From Paenibacillus sp. FSL R7-0204 (GTDB taxonomy: Bacteria > Bacillota > Bacilli > Paenibacillales > Paenibacillaceae): a stretch of 64,000 bases of DNA. The stretch lies in contig NZ_JBBOCA010000001.1 in NCBI RefSeq assembly GCF_038002225.1, positions 7,068,001 to 7,132,000 of the forward strand, in the 5' to 3' direction. Each line of letters starts with the position of its first letter. Positions within the stretch are counted from its first letter, which is position 1. A program made the translations under genes and the position numbers. Below, in pieces: positions 50,168 through 59,224 of this stretch. The notes below the pieces were generated by a model, which was not told the DNA's origin, ran no database searches, and was given only the letters and a program-made list of their open reading frames with translations.

Positions 50168-51687
50168 ATCAAGGAGCAAACACTCTCCACATGCACCGTA
50201 TGCGGGAACATATCCACCGGCGTAACCTCCACCGCCCGGTATCCCCCATCCTCCAGCACCCGCAAATCGCGGGCAAGGGTGGATGGATTGCATGACACGT
50301 ACACGACACGCTCCGGCTGCATCAGCAGGATGGTCTCCAGCAGGCGCGGGTCGCAGCCCTTGCGCGGCGGATCGACGACGATGACGTCCGGGGTGATGCC
50401 CTGCTCTTTCCAAGCGGGGATGACATCCTCCGAAGCGCCGACTTCGAATTTCACGTTATTCATTCCGTTCAGCTTCGCATTAGCGCGGGCGTCCTCAATG
50501 GCTTCGGGCACGATCTCAACACCATACACCTGATCCGCATGCTGAGCCAGGAAAAGTGAGATGGTGCCGATGCCGCAGTAGGCATCAATCACGGTTTCCT
50601 TGCCGGTGAGTGCAGCGTATTCCAGCGTTCTTCCATACAGCACCTCGGTCTGCGCCGGGTTCACCTGGTAGAAGGAACGCGCAGAGATGGCGAACTGTAC
50701 ATCTCCAATGTAGTCATAGATCACCTCGCTGCCCCAGAGGACACGGGTATCGTTGCCGAAGATGACATTGGTCCGCTGCGTGTTGATATTCTGGCAGATG
50801 CTGACCACTGCCGGAAGCTGCTCACGGATACTGCCGATCCAAGCATCCAGATGCGGGATATCCCTGCCGTTCGTGACCAGCACCAGCATCATCTGGCCGG
50901 TGCGGAACGCCTTCTTCACCACAACGTGGCGGAGCAGGCCACGGCCGGTCTCTTCGTTGTAGGCGGTGATACCCAGCTCGCGGCCGAGGCTCTTGACGGC
51001 GGCAACAACCTTGTCGTTGTCCTCATGCTGGATCAGACAGGTCTCCATGTCGATGATCCGGTGACTGCCCCGTGCATAAAAGCCGCCGACCAACCCGCCT
51101 TCGGTCACCCCGATAGGCACCTGGGCCTTGTTGCGGTAACGCCAGGGCTCGTCCATGCCGAGCGTAGGCAGCACGCGGATGCCTTCGCCTTGAGTCCCTG
51201 ATGTACCCACTACACCTCTGCTAACCGCACCGGCCACCTCCAGCTTCCCGATCCGCAGCAGGTTGTCCACCACCAGCTGCCGCTTCCACGCGAGCTGCGC
51301 GGTGTAATCCATATGCTGCAGCTGACAGCCGCCGCATTGATCATAAATAGGGCAGGGCGGCGCGATGCGGTCGGGGCTGGCCTGCACCAGCTCCAGCAGC
51401 TTGGCGTAGCCATACTGCTTCTTGGTCTTCAATACTCTGGCCCGGACCTTCTCACCGGGGAGTGCGCCCTGCACAAAAAGGGTAAAGCCTTCGACGCGGC
51501 CTACCCCTTCTCCTTCATGGGTCATGCCGATAATATCGAGCAGGACCTCATCGTTCTTATTCACCGGCAGTCCGGCGACAGGGGCCGCCCCTTGTTCCCG
51601 GCGGCTTGCGCTGCGCCTGCTGCGTTGTTTATTCATGTGTATAGGTTCACTTCTTTCATGTTCTTCACTATTCATCTCATTAATCAT
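50152..51687 (-). CDS. rlmD: 23S rRNA (uracil-C5)-methyltransferase, RlmD/RlmCD type
   Basis: A 511-residue SAM-dependent rRNA methyltransferase. A basic N-terminus is followed by a TRAM domain (about 43-102) and Cys 112, 118 and 121 for a 4Fe-4S cluster (CPIYDQCGGC). The Rossmann domain has DAYCGIGTISLFLA and VDPPRKGC, and the catalytic Cys 466 is in VSCNPSTLARD. The prophage supplies the last codons, ending KGF instead of the native KGFE, so the enzyme should be intact. The true start may be Met 18. Beside dagK, as in other Bacillales. Confidence 0.93.
   Translation of the reverse strand: MINEMNSEEHERSEPIHMNKQRSRRSASRREQGAAPVAGLPVNKNDEVLLDIIGMTHEGEGVGRVEGFTLFVQGALPGEKVRARVLKTKKQYGYAKLLELVQASPDRIAPPCPIYDQCGGCQLQHMDYTAQLAWKRQLVVDNLLRIGKLEVAGAVSRGVVGTSGTQGEGIRVLPTLGMDEPWRYRNKAQVPIGVTEGGLVGGFYARGSHRIIDMETCLIQHEDNDKVVAAVKSLGRELGITAYNEETGRGLLRHVVVKKAFRTGQMMLVLVTNGRDIPHLDAWIGSIREQLPAVVSICQNINTQRTNVIFGNDTRVLWGSEVIYDYIGDVQFAISARSFYQVNPAQTEVLYGRTLEYAALTGKETVIDAYCGIGTISLFLAQHADQVYGVEIVPEAIEDARANAKLNGMNNVKFEVGASEDVIPAWKEQGITPDVIVVDPPRKGCDPRLLETILLMQPERVVYVSCNPSTLARDLRVLEDGGYRAVEVTPVDMFPHTVHVESVCSLIYKGF
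50159..50209. other. Right attachment site (attR)
   Basis: Second copy of the 51-bp near-repeat described for attL, with only two mismatches. It holds the integrase TAG and the coding sequence for the last residues of RlmD, including the HVE motif with the likely catalytic Glu. Confidence 0.9.
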
Positions 51688-51717
51688 TAGGGTGCTGACA
51701 GAACAAACTCCTCTTCC

Positions 51718-51915
51718 TTACGGACCGTACGGACGTTAATTACCATAAAACTTATATTTCAGCCGTGCTAACGGACCGTACAGCGCTTATCTCCTCTCCC
51801 ATAGGCATTTTAGAGGCCAAAGCGGGCAACTAAAGGCGCTGGAGTCCGTTAGCATACGTAAAGTGCAATTTTGGGCGAAATAAGAGCTGCCCAGTCCGTT
51901 AGCGCAAAGATTTCG
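51718..51915. repeat. Cluster of TAACGGAC/GTCCGTTA repeats
   Basis: In the gap between rlmD and dagK, TACGGACCGTACGG and CTAACGGACCGTACAGCGC are followed by inverted GAGTCCGTTAGC and CAGTCCGTTAGCGC. The inverted units can form hairpins of various size. No gene is seen here. It looks like a repetitive intergenic family. Confidence 0.6.
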
Positions 51916-51955
51916 AACTTCTAACGATTCTGCGCGTTCCATTCCCGCCAACCCA

Positions 51956-52849
51956 CTAACTATTCTGCGCGAAAATCCGCAGATGCTGCGGCAGGATGCT
52001 GAAGTTGCCCGGCAGGGTGCCGCCCAGCTCGCCGTCCAGGTTCAGCTGCACGTGGCCGGGAGAGGTTACCTCCATGGCATCGGTACGGAAATGGATAACC
52101 TTCTTGTCACTCAGGTGCTCTCCGCGGATGGTCAGACGCACCAGCCGGATGAACTCGGCCAGGTTGCATTTCTTAACGGCAATAACATCGAGCAGGCCGT
52201 CATCGATACGCGCCCCCGGGGCCAGCTTCTCAAAGCCGCCGACCGAATTCGTGTTGGCGATCAGGAAGAGCATGAACTCGTCATGGATCATCTCCTGGCC
52301 GTTCGCGCGGATATACAGCTCTTGCGGAGCAAGGCTGGCCATCTTCTCGATCCCCTTCAGGTAATAGGCAAGCTGACCCATCATGGTCTTCAGCTTGCTG
52401 GGGACCTCATAGGTCAGCTCTGTCAGCTGTCCGCCGCCTGCTATATTAATGAAGTAACGGTCATTGGCTTTGCCGAGATCAATCAGGCGCGCTTCCTGAC
52501 GCAGAATCAGGTCGCAGGCTTCCTCCCAATTCTTCGGAATGCCCATGGCCCGCGCGAAATCATTCGTCGTTCCCAGCGGCAATATACCGAGCGGGGGAAG
52601 GTTGGGCTTCTCTGCCATCCCGTTAATCACTTCATTGAGCGTACCATCGCCTCCGGCAGCTATGATCAGATCATAAGTACCGCGTTCCACAGCCTGGGCT
52701 GCAGCCGCAGTAGCATCGCCCTCTCCCGTTGTTGCATGGCAGGTAGCTTCGATACCGCCCATATCCAGCCGGTCTAGAATATCGGCGAGTCGTCTTTTCA
52801 TTTCTTCCCGACCAGAAGTGGGATTATAAATCAATCTCGCAGTTTTCAT
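51956..52849 (-). CDS. dagK: Diacylglycerol kinase
   Basis: A 297-residue soluble lipid kinase of the DagK/YegS family that phosphorylates diacylglycerol for return to the phospholipid pool. The nucleotide motif is IIAAGGDGTLNEVINGM near residue 63, with LPLGTTNDFARAMG near 95, and DGLLDVIAVKKCN near 218. It is upstream of rlmD on the same strand with a repeat-filled gap of about 270 bases. Confidence 0.93.
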   Translation of the reverse strand: MKTARLIYNPTSGREEMKRRLADILDRLDMGGIEATCHATTGEGDATAAAAQAVERGTYDLIIAAGGDGTLNEVINGMAEKPNLPPLGILPLGTTNDFARAMGIPKNWEEACDLILRQEARLIDLGKANDRYFINIAGGGQLTELTYEVPSKLKTMMGQLAYYLKGIEKMASLAPQELYIRANGQEMIHDEFMLFLIANTNSVGGFEKLAPGARIDDGLLDVIAVKKCNLAEFIRLVRLTIRGEHLSDKKVIHFRTDAMEVTSPGHVQLNLDGELGGTLPGNFSILPQHLRIFAQNS

Positions 52850-53091
52850 TACCGGAACGCCACCTGTTTATATAATGGATAACTTTACTGATTATACCCA
52901 ATTCTGTACCCCACAAGCAATGTCAGGGGGACGGAGAAGGGATATATTTATACCCGCCGCCCGGGCTTCAAGCCTAGAAGAACGGCACAAAGTATAGATA
53001 TATGTATGCAGCAGTGGCAGCCATGGCTACATGGAACACTGGGTGCATCCTATAATCAGCTCCATTACCGCGTACGAATTAACGTTGACCC

Positions 53092-53856
53092 TCAAGCCTC
53101 CAGGCGCTGGAGCGCTGCTTCCACCTGCCGCTGAATCCAGCGCGGCAGCAGCGGATGCGGCAGCAGTGTCTGGCCGGAATAGGCATACTCTAGCCCCTCA
53201 AGCCGCTGCGGAATGACCACTTTGGTGAAATACCCCTCACTCAAAAAAAGCGGTGCTACCAGCACATCATAGCCCTGCTCCTGCCAATGCTCCACCCGGC
53301 TTCTTACACTGTCCGGGTTCAGCAGCCCGTAATCAGCTGCAGCCAGCCCGCTAACCTCCCGTACCCGTGCAGCAAGAGAAGAGATGCCCTGCTCCCAGCG
53401 CTGCCGGAAGCCGTCATGCCTGCTGCCGTGTCCGACCAGCAGCACCATCTCCCGCCCGGGATGCTGCGACAGTTCCCGGAGCTTATCCCACAGCATCTGT
53501 GCAATATCGGGATCGTCATCGACCGGATAGCCGTAGTGGACCTTCGCGGCAACCCTGAACGGCGCAAGGTCGGTCTCCCGCTCAGGAACCGGCTTAGCAC
53601 CCAGCGCATACTCTATCTCATCGACATGCGTGCTGCCGGAAGAAACAAACAAGGGGATCACAATAATATCTGTGACCCCTGCATGTTCCAGCTTATCAAT
53701 TCCATCCTGTATCAATCGTCCTTCTACCAGCTCTAAGAAAGCAACCGCCATAGGCAACTCCTCCCGGAGCCTGAGATGACTCACTGCCTCGTCCACCATT
53801 GACACCCAGGCCTGGTCACGGGAGCCGTGACTGATTAACAATACGCCCGGAACCAT
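53092..53856 (-). CDS. CbiX-like sirohydrochlorin chelatase
   Basis: A 254-residue protein with two CbiX-type halves. The first begins LLISHGSRDQAW and the second LLVGHGSRHDGF; each His could hold the metal. Family members insert cobalt or ferrous iron into sirohydrochlorin. The metal cannot be told here, and no cobalamin or sirohaem genes lie nearby. The start is four bases from the yerC stop. The 240 bases downstream, toward dagK, hold nothing clear. Confidence 0.85.
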   Translation of the reverse strand: MVPGVLLISHGSRDQAWVSMVDEAVSHLRLREELPMAVAFLELVEGRLIQDGIDKLEHAGVTDIIVIPLFVSSGSTHVDEIEYALGAKPVPERETDLAPFRVAAKVHYGYPVDDDPDIAQMLWDKLRELSQHPGREMVLLVGHGSRHDGFRQRWEQGISSLAARVREVSGLAAADYGLLNPDSVRSRVEHWQEQGYDVLVAPLFLSEGYFTKVVIPQRLEGLEYAYSGQTLLPHPLLPRWIQRQVEAALQRLEA

Positions 53857-53859
53857 AGA

Positions 53860-54150
53860 TTATCGGCCCAAACGTTCCAGTGTAAGCTTATAACCGTCAT
53901 TGCCGTAGTTCAGGCAGCGCTTCACGCGGGAGATAGTTGCTGTACTGGCTCCCGTCTCGGCTTCAATCTGATTATATGTAGACCCCTTGCCCAGCATCCG
54001 CGCAACCTCAAGGCGCTGTGAGAGCGATTGAATTTCGTTCACTGTGCACAGGTCATCAAAGAATACATAACATTCTTCCATATTTTTCAATGTTAAAATA
54101 GCCTCAAATAATTGATCGATACTTTTATCGTTTAGCTTCTTTAGCTGCAT
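53860..54150 (-). CDS. yerC: YerC/YecD-type TrpR-like regulator
   Basis: A 96-residue DNA-binding protein of the YerC/YecD branch of the TrpR superfamily. The helix-turn-helix is YNQIEAETGASTATISRV, preceded by EIQSLSQRLEVARML. The ligand and targets are not known. It has its own promoter just upstream and is probably co-transcribed with the chelatase gene that starts four bases after its stop. Confidence 0.92.
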   Translation of the reverse strand: MQLKKLNDKSIDQLFEAILTLKNMEECYVFFDDLCTVNEIQSLSQRLEVARMLGKGSTYNQIEAETGASTATISRVKRCLNYGNDGYKLTLERLGR

Positions 54151-54198
54151 CGCCCTATCATCCCCTAAACATTAACTTAATGTGACTATCTTGCCTCT

Positions 54199-54227
54199 AC
54201 TATATTGTACTGGAGCACATTTTTCAA
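54199..54227 (-). promoter_or_regulatory. SigA-type promoter of yerC
   Basis: On the minus strand TTGAAA, 17 bases, TATAGT. It lies about 45 bases before the yerC start codon, so the hairpin-rich stretch further upstream is not in the yerC leader. Confidence 0.7.
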
Positions 54228-54237
54228 GCATTAACGG

Positions 54238-54470
54238 TTTCACGCTGTAAAGAGTGAAATCGACGGACAAACGTCCACCCCAGGCGTACAACATAACCGG
54301 AGCTCATTCTATTCTACTTCCGGCTTCCAGGTTAGACCGCCTTACTCATAGTACTACAAAACCGTGCGAAATCAAGCATGGACACGGTTTCTTCACTTCC
54401 GCCTGCCGCTCTATAGGCATCCGCCCTTTTCCGCTGGTATCCCGGTTACCCGGGCATTCGTCTATACCGT
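54238..54470. other. Hairpin-rich intergenic region of unknown role
   Basis: Between the divergent yerC and 54525 genes lie several stems: TTCAC/GTGAA (54238-54257), GGAC-AAAC-GTCC (54265-54276), CCGGA/TCCGG (54297-54323) and AAACCGTG/CACGGTTT (54359-54390). A further nested pair has GGTAT/ATACC (54436-54468) around CCCGG/CCGGG. No credible protein frame is seen. It may be a structured RNA on either strand. I do not recognise a known riboswitch class. Confidence 0.45.
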
Positions 54471-54524
54471 CTGTTCGCCCATGACATACAGTATAGCAAA
54501 CCACTAACGAAGGAATGTGATCCT

Positions 54525-55073
54525 ATGCCTCAGCATTACTATAATCATTCCCGCCAGCAAGGCCGTTCCCTGGCTGAACCCTACAATCCGTCACCTTACC
54601 CGGGACTATCTGCTTATACACCTGCCCCGCTTCCCGGAGAACCTGAGCTGCTGCCTGCTTATGGCGCTGAAGTCACCGATACGGCACTCGCGCTCCCTGC
54701 GGCAGAAGCTTCTACCGCGAAGGCCGGAGGCCTCCTGGGTGGACTCGGCAATCTTGGAAGTCTGGCGAATATGGAACAGCTCAAGGGAATTGTTGACCGG
54801 ATGGGCGGTATTGACGGAATCGTCAACACCATGGGCAAGGTGCAGAAGGTGATGCAGGGCTTTTCACAGATGGCTCCGATGGTGAAGCTTGTGATGGGCG
54901 GGTTCGGCAAAGGCAAGGGGAGCGGAGCGGGAGAGCTCGCCGCCGAAGAGGATGCAGCCCTCTATAGCCCCAAACGGCGCAAAAAAAGACGCCCCGTCCC
55001 GAAGCGCCGCAATACCACCTCCAAAAAGCGTAAATCCGGTGGGTCTTCCTCCGTTAAGCGCCGCCGTTCCTAA
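54525..55073 (+). CDS. VrrA/YqfQ-like basic protein
   Basis: A 182-residue protein with a Pro/Tyr-rich N-terminus and a Gly/Met amphipathic core (LLGGLGNLGSLANMEQLKG, MQGFSQMAPMVKLVMGGFG). The C-terminus is strongly basic (SPKRRKKRRPVPKRR). The plan resembles VrrA/YqfQ proteins, some of which are spore-associated in Bacillales. It is the only plus-strand host gene in the right flank. The role is not known. Confidence 0.65.
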   Translation: MPQHYYNHSRQQGRSLAEPYNPSPYPGLSAYTPAPLPGEPELLPAYGAEVTDTALALPAAEASTAKAGGLLGGLGNLGSLANMEQLKGIVDRMGGIDGIVNTMGKVQKVMQGFSQMAPMVKLVMGGFGKGKGSGAGELAAEEDAALYSPKRRKKRRPVPKRRNTTSKKRKSGGSSSVKRRRS

Positions 55074-55099
55074 GCGGCGGCGCTTAACGCGCTTTTCTT

Positions 55100-56059
55100 T
55101 TACTTAAACCAGCCGCTCCGCCGGAACCAGCCGAACATTCCGATTCCCAGCACCAGCATAAGCAGCAGCACCGCAAAATAGCTGTATTTCCATTCCAGCT
55201 CCGGCATCACCCTGAAGTTCATTCCATAGATTCCTGCAATCAGCGTCAGCGGCATAAATACCGTGGTAATCACCGTGAGTGTCTTCATAATGGAGTTCAT
55301 CCGGTTGGAGTTGAGCGAGATATAGCTGTCACGCAGGTCGGCGGTCATTTCCCGGTCAACTTCAATCATGTCGGTCAGCTTCAGCAGATGATCATAGATA
55401 TCGCCGAAATAGACCCGCTCCTCCCCATTGCTCTGCACATGCTGCGAATTGACGATCCGGTACATCAGATCACGCATTGGCACAATCGTCCGCCGCAGCT
55501 TCAGCAGCCTTCCGCGCACATTGAAGACCTGGCTCATCAGCTCCTCCACCGATTCGTTGCCGCCCTGGCTCTCCAGATCCGCGAGTTCATCCTCCAGCGT
55601 ATACAGGGACGGGAAATATCTGTCCACCAGCTTGTCCATCACCGTGTAAGCAGCGGCCATCGGCCCGCCCGACCAGCCCTTGCGGCTATGAATCTCAGCT
55701 TTGACCATCTGCCACGCTTCCTCCATCTCCGGCTTGTCCTGATGATGGTAGGAGACGAGGAATTTCGGGCTGAGGAACAGGTCGATCTCTTCGGCCTCCA
55801 GCGTCCGCTCATTCAGCGAATGCAGCACGAAGAATTGCACGTCCTCGTAATAATCCAGCTTCGGCCGCTGCAAGACATGCATACAGTCTTCAATGGCCAG
55901 CGGGTGAAAATGAAAATAAGTATCCAGCTTCAAGGTTTCTTCCTCCGTCGGCATAGCGAAATCCGCCCAGATCCAGGCATAATCATCCAGGACAATATCC
56001 TGAAGCAGCAGATCGGTCAGTATCTCGCCCGTATGCGTTACGGCAAGTGTTCGTATCAT
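55100..56059 (-). CDS. corA: CorA-type magnesium transporter
   Basis: A 319-residue CorA family channel for Mg2+ (or Co2+/Ni2+). The long cytoplasmic domain is followed by two C-terminal membrane helices with the selectivity motif YGMNF at the end of the first. No signal of specialisation is visible. It is convergent with the basic-protein gene at 54525. Confidence 0.92.
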   Translation of the reverse strand: MIRTLAVTHTGEILTDLLLQDIVLDDYAWIWADFAMPTEEETLKLDTYFHFHPLAIEDCMHVLQRPKLDYYEDVQFFVLHSLNERTLEAEEIDLFLSPKFLVSYHHQDKPEMEEAWQMVKAEIHSRKGWSGGPMAAAYTVMDKLVDRYFPSLYTLEDELADLESQGGNESVEELMSQVFNVRGRLLKLRRTIVPMRDLMYRIVNSQHVQSNGEERVYFGDIYDHLLKLTDMIEVDREMTADLRDSYISLNSNRMNSIMKTLTVITTVFMPLTLIAGIYGMNFRVMPELEWKYSYFAVLLLMLVLGIGMFGWFRRSGWFK

Positions 56060-56261
56060 AATATAAGTCCTCCGCCCTATGTAGGCAATTCGCAGCAGAG
56101 CCGCGCTGTTCTAATTGCTTCCTCCCATTGTACAGCATGTCTACGCAAAAAAATAACCGCCAGCCCGCTGACCAGCGGCTCCGGAGGTTTCTTGGTCTTG
56201 CCTCTGTAGTTGACGATGCCATTTGCAGCAAAAGGCCCGGACCCATGGTCCCGTATCCGGC

Positions 56262-57164
56262 TTAGCGCCCCAAGCCTTCCAGCACCTCCAGATGCAGCAC
56301 CTGCAGGAATTTCTTAATGTTCACCTTCACCTTGCCGCTATCCCGGCCCTGTTCGATCTCCTTCATCTTCAGACGCACCTCTTCAAAGTCGAAATATAGC
56401 GGCGCATAGTGCTCGAACTTCGGATTTCCGTAATCCGTCAGACCGATGGACGCGAGACTTGTCAGACCCGCCGCCAAGGCGCGGCGCAGACGCTGCTCAA
56501 TAGCCTTGACCTCTTTGGCTGCCTCTGCAGGCACCGGTCTGTACTTGGCAGCAGTCAGCTCATACAGCTCCTTCAGAGACGGAAGACTTCCACTATTCCC
56601 TTCGGCTACCGCCAGTTCCATGATCGTGATAATATCACGGCTGCCATTCTCCGAAATCATGCCCATATTCATCAGAATCGGCTGGACAATCTCCTTGACG
56701 GTCCGTTTGCCCGGCGGCAGCTGCGGCAGTCCGAACTGCAGGCCCTCCAGCTTGCCCAGCGTCAGTTTGATCTCATCGAGGTAACGGCCCATGGCGTAAC
56801 GTTCATTCACTTTATATAGAACAGATTCGACTTCAATCTTGTTGATCGGCTTGCGGATGAAGAATTCAATCCCGCTCCTGTAGGCGCGGCTGACCATATC
56901 CCCGTTCTCAATCTGCGAGATCATGACGAATTTGGAGCGGCAGCCCTGTGCCTGAAGAGAGAGGATGGTCTCAATCCCGTCCTGGTCCGGCATCAGCAGA
57001 TCCATCAGCACAATGTCCGGGGTCTCGCTCAGGATCAGAGCGATCCCCTCCTGTCCGCTCGCTGCAGTACCCGTCACCTCACCAAGCCCGCTATCCTCAA
57101 TAATATGCTGCAGCATTCTTCTCGCCGACGCGTCGTCATCTACAATACAGAATGATAGCGGCAT
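56262..57164 (-). CDS. GlnL (YcbB)-type response regulator
   Basis: A 300-residue response regulator. The receiver domain has the acidic pocket IVDDDAS, the phospho-acceptor Asp 55 (IVLMDLLMPD) and a later RKPINK. The C-terminal 170 residues match the YcbB DNA-binding domain of Bacillus GlnL (LPPGKRTVKEIVQPILMNMG). In Bacillus this regulator senses glutamine. Here it follows its kinase by three bases and the glutamine importer, which supports the same role. Confidence 0.85.
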   Translation of the reverse strand: MPLSFCIVDDDASARRMLQHIIEDSGLGEVTGTAASGQEGIALILSETPDIVLMDLLMPDQDGIETILSLQAQGCRSKFVMISQIENGDMVSRAYRSGIEFFIRKPINKIEVESVLYKVNERYAMGRYLDEIKLTLGKLEGLQFGLPQLPPGKRTVKEIVQPILMNMGMISENGSRDIITIMELAVAEGNSGSLPSLKELYELTAAKYRPVPAEAAKEVKAIEQRLRRALAAGLTSLASIGLTDYGNPKFEHYAPLYFDFEEVRLKMKEIEQGRDSGKVKVNIKKFLQVLHLEVLEGLGR

Positions 57165-57167
57165 CCT

Positions 57168-58457
57168 CTATTCCTCCTTCCGCAGCTTCATGCTCGGCAC
57201 TGTAATCTGGAACATAGCCCCTCCGGTATGTGATACCGGCTGAACCGTAATGCTTCCCTCGAACATATTCACTATATCCCGTACATGAGAGAGCCCGATC
57301 CCCGTGGCAGCGATGCCCTCTTCATCGAATTTCGTTGTGAAGCCCGGCTCGAACAGCAGGCCCAGATCACGCTTCCCAATGCCCGTCCCGCTATCTGTCA
57401 CTGTCAGAATCGTCATACCGTCCTGCTCATAAGCGTTCAGATGGATGCTGCCTGTCCCTTGGATGACTTCCACCGCATTGGCAGTGAGATTGTTAAGCAG
57501 GGTCAATAGAGGAATGTAGCTGTCGGTTGTGTAATCGGAGGTGATGTGAATATGGAATTTAATCTCTTTACCCAGCATTTCCGCATATTTGGCATTGCTC
57601 TTGACCGCGAACTGCAGAATACCTGATAACGGCATGTCCCCGTTCACCTCACGCTCCACCAGCTTCACCAGCCCTGCCAGAATCCGCTGCGAATCCTTCT
57701 TCACCTCATGGAGCTGCTGGGTGATGTCGAGCACCTGCCGGCTGTAAGGTCCTGTGCCTTCTCCGTCCTTCAGCTTGCTGTACAGCTCGAAGCTGTTCAG
57801 CGTTACCTGCTCCAGGGTGCCTATGGACTTCTTCAGATAGAACACTTCCCCGTACAGGCCGGAGCCGAATCCGAGCATCTGCTGGGTCCGTTCATGCTGC
57901 TCCCGCTCCCGGATACGCAGCTGGCTGACAGAGATGCTGCTGTATACCCCGGTGGTGAAATACGTACGCAGGACCGCAATCGCCATCAGGTACGTCCACT
58001 CGTTCAGCCGGAAGGTAGCCGAATCCAGCACAATCAGCCGGGTCAGCAGCTCCATTTCATTTGAAAGGAGATCAATCACTGCGGCAACCGCGCCAAGTAC
58101 CAGCGGATGGAAGGTATCAATCCGGCTCTTGATGACATGCATCAGTGCGCCGAACACGATGTAATAGATCATTGCCGAGAAGTGGCTGCTAAGGCTCTGC
58201 TCTACCGTCAGTCCGCTTCCCTCCACCATATCCATGGCAGTCCGGAACAGCAGCACAACCACCCCGGTAGCACAGCCTGTGCGGATATACGGCAGTTGTC
58301 TCATTAACAGCAGGAAGAGGAGAAAGGCGCTGCTGCCCATGGCAATGCGGAAGATATCTCCGTCAAACGGGTTGATCTTGAATTCTCCGGCTACCGCAGT
58401 AACGGCGGCCACCAGCAGAATCTGTACCGCCTTCATTCTCAGAATCGATTGTCCCAT
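57168..58457 (-). CDS. Membrane sensor histidine kinase (GlnJ/YcbA-like)
   Basis: A 429-residue kinase with about six membrane helices in the first 175 residues. The phospho-acceptor is probably His 250 in ITQQLHEVKKDSQRI. The ATPase domain has NNLTANAVEVI and DSGTGIGKRDLGLLFEPG. ATG 58457 fits the AGGAG site; a GTG two codons earlier is possible. With the regulator downstream it forms a two-component system likely to control glutamine uptake or use. Confidence 0.85.
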   Translation of the reverse strand: MGQSILRMKAVQILLVAAVTAVAGEFKINPFDGDIFRIAMGSSAFLLFLLLMRQLPYIRTGCATGVVVLLFRTAMDMVEGSGLTVEQSLSSHFSAMIYYIVFGALMHVIKSRIDTFHPLVLGAVAAVIDLLSNEMELLTRLIVLDSATFRLNEWTYLMAIAVLRTYFTTGVYSSISVSQLRIREREQHERTQQMLGFGSGLYGEVFYLKKSIGTLEQVTLNSFELYSKLKDGEGTGPYSRQVLDITQQLHEVKKDSQRILAGLVKLVEREVNGDMPLSGILQFAVKSNAKYAEMLGKEIKFHIHITSDYTTDSYIPLLTLLNNLTANAVEVIQGTGSIHLNAYEQDGMTILTVTDSGTGIGKRDLGLLFEPGFTTKFDEEGIAATGIGLSHVRDIVNMFEGSITVQPVSHTGGAMFQITVPSMKLRKEE

Positions 58458-58544
58458 CGCCACTGCTCCTGCCTAGAGAGGTTGACAACTATAGTATCAT
58501 AGCCGCAATGGATTGAATATGGCTTAATCCTCATCCGGCTAAGG

Positions 58545-59195
58545 TTATACCGCTCTGTGCTCAAGCCTTCTGGACAGCAGCGACAGCAGGTAATTGACGA
58601 CAAAATAAATCAAGGCAACCAGCGCCAGCGTAGGGATGGCATAGCTGTAGCTGTGGCCGATGACAATGTTGGCATTATGCATCAGCTCCGGCAGGGAAAT
58701 CACAACAGCGAGCGAGGTATCCTTCAGCAGGGAGATGAACTGGCTGACCAGTGGCGGAACCATGCGCCGCAGCCCCTGGGGAAGCACGATATGCCATAAG
58801 GTCTGCACAGTGCTGAGACCGGAGGAACGCGCCGCTTCAATCTGCCCCTTGTCGATCGACATTAAGCCGCCGCGGACAATCTCGGCAATCATCGCCGCCT
58901 CGAAGATGGTTAATGCTGCAATGGCCGCAGTAATCAGTCCGAGCTTGATCCCGACCTCCGGCAAGGCGAAGCGGATGAAGAAGATAATCAGCAGCAGCGG
59001 CAGATTACGGATCAGCTCCACCAGATAGAACATGACCGGAGACAGCACCGGCACCTCCGAGTAGCGGATGACGCCAATCATACAGCCGATGATAAAGCTC
59101 AGGAAGATCGATACAAAAGCAACGATCAGCGTCACATACAATCCGTCCAGCAGAAACTTCAGATTATCGGCAGAGTACGCACCTATGAAATCCAT
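58545..59195 (-). CDS. glnP: Amino-acid (glutamine) ABC transporter permease
   Basis: A 216-residue permease of the polar amino acid type with about five membrane helices and the EAA loop (EAARSSGLSTVQTLWHIVLP). It is the second permease of the set, 29 bases after the first. Specificity for glutamine is inferred from the gene order and the adjacent GlnL-type regulator. Confidence 0.88.
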   Translation of the reverse strand: MDFIGAYSADNLKFLLDGLYVTLIVAFVSIFLSFIIGCMIGVIRYSEVPVLSPVMFYLVELIRNLPLLLIIFFIRFALPEVGIKLGLITAAIAALTIFEAAMIAEIVRGGLMSIDKGQIEAARSSGLSTVQTLWHIVLPQGLRRMVPPLVSQFISLLKDTSLAVVISLPELMHNANIVIGHSYSYAIPTLALVALIYFVVNYLLSLLSRRLEHRAV

Positions 59196-59224
59196 AATAT
59201 CCCTCCTTTATCTCAAGCATTCTC

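Larger units (their letters stand above)
11344..50182. mobile_element. Complete siphovirus-like prophage in rlmD
   Basis: A temperate phage of about 38.8 kb bounded by near-identical 51-bp ends. It has integrase, CI-like repressor, ImmA-like protease, Cro-like and excisionase-like genes, a replication module, terminase, portal, capsid, tail, fibre and lysis genes in one collinear minus-strand order. No essential structural class appears missing and no gene is visibly broken. A 1003-residue tape measure and the absence of sheath and baseplate-wedge genes indicate a long non-contractile tail. XkdW and XkdX relatives are shared with PBSX-type phages, so tail-tip genes are mosaic. Confidence 0.93.

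Noticed and set aside
50152..51687. rlmD as a gene broken by the prophage
   Set aside because: The phage end restores the frame with loss of only the final Glu, and all catalytic motifs are present.
54254..54484. Plus-strand 76-codon frame upstream of the VrrA-like gene
   Set aside because: The product is Pro/Arg/Ser-rich without a plausible fold, has no ribosome site and covers the hairpin region.
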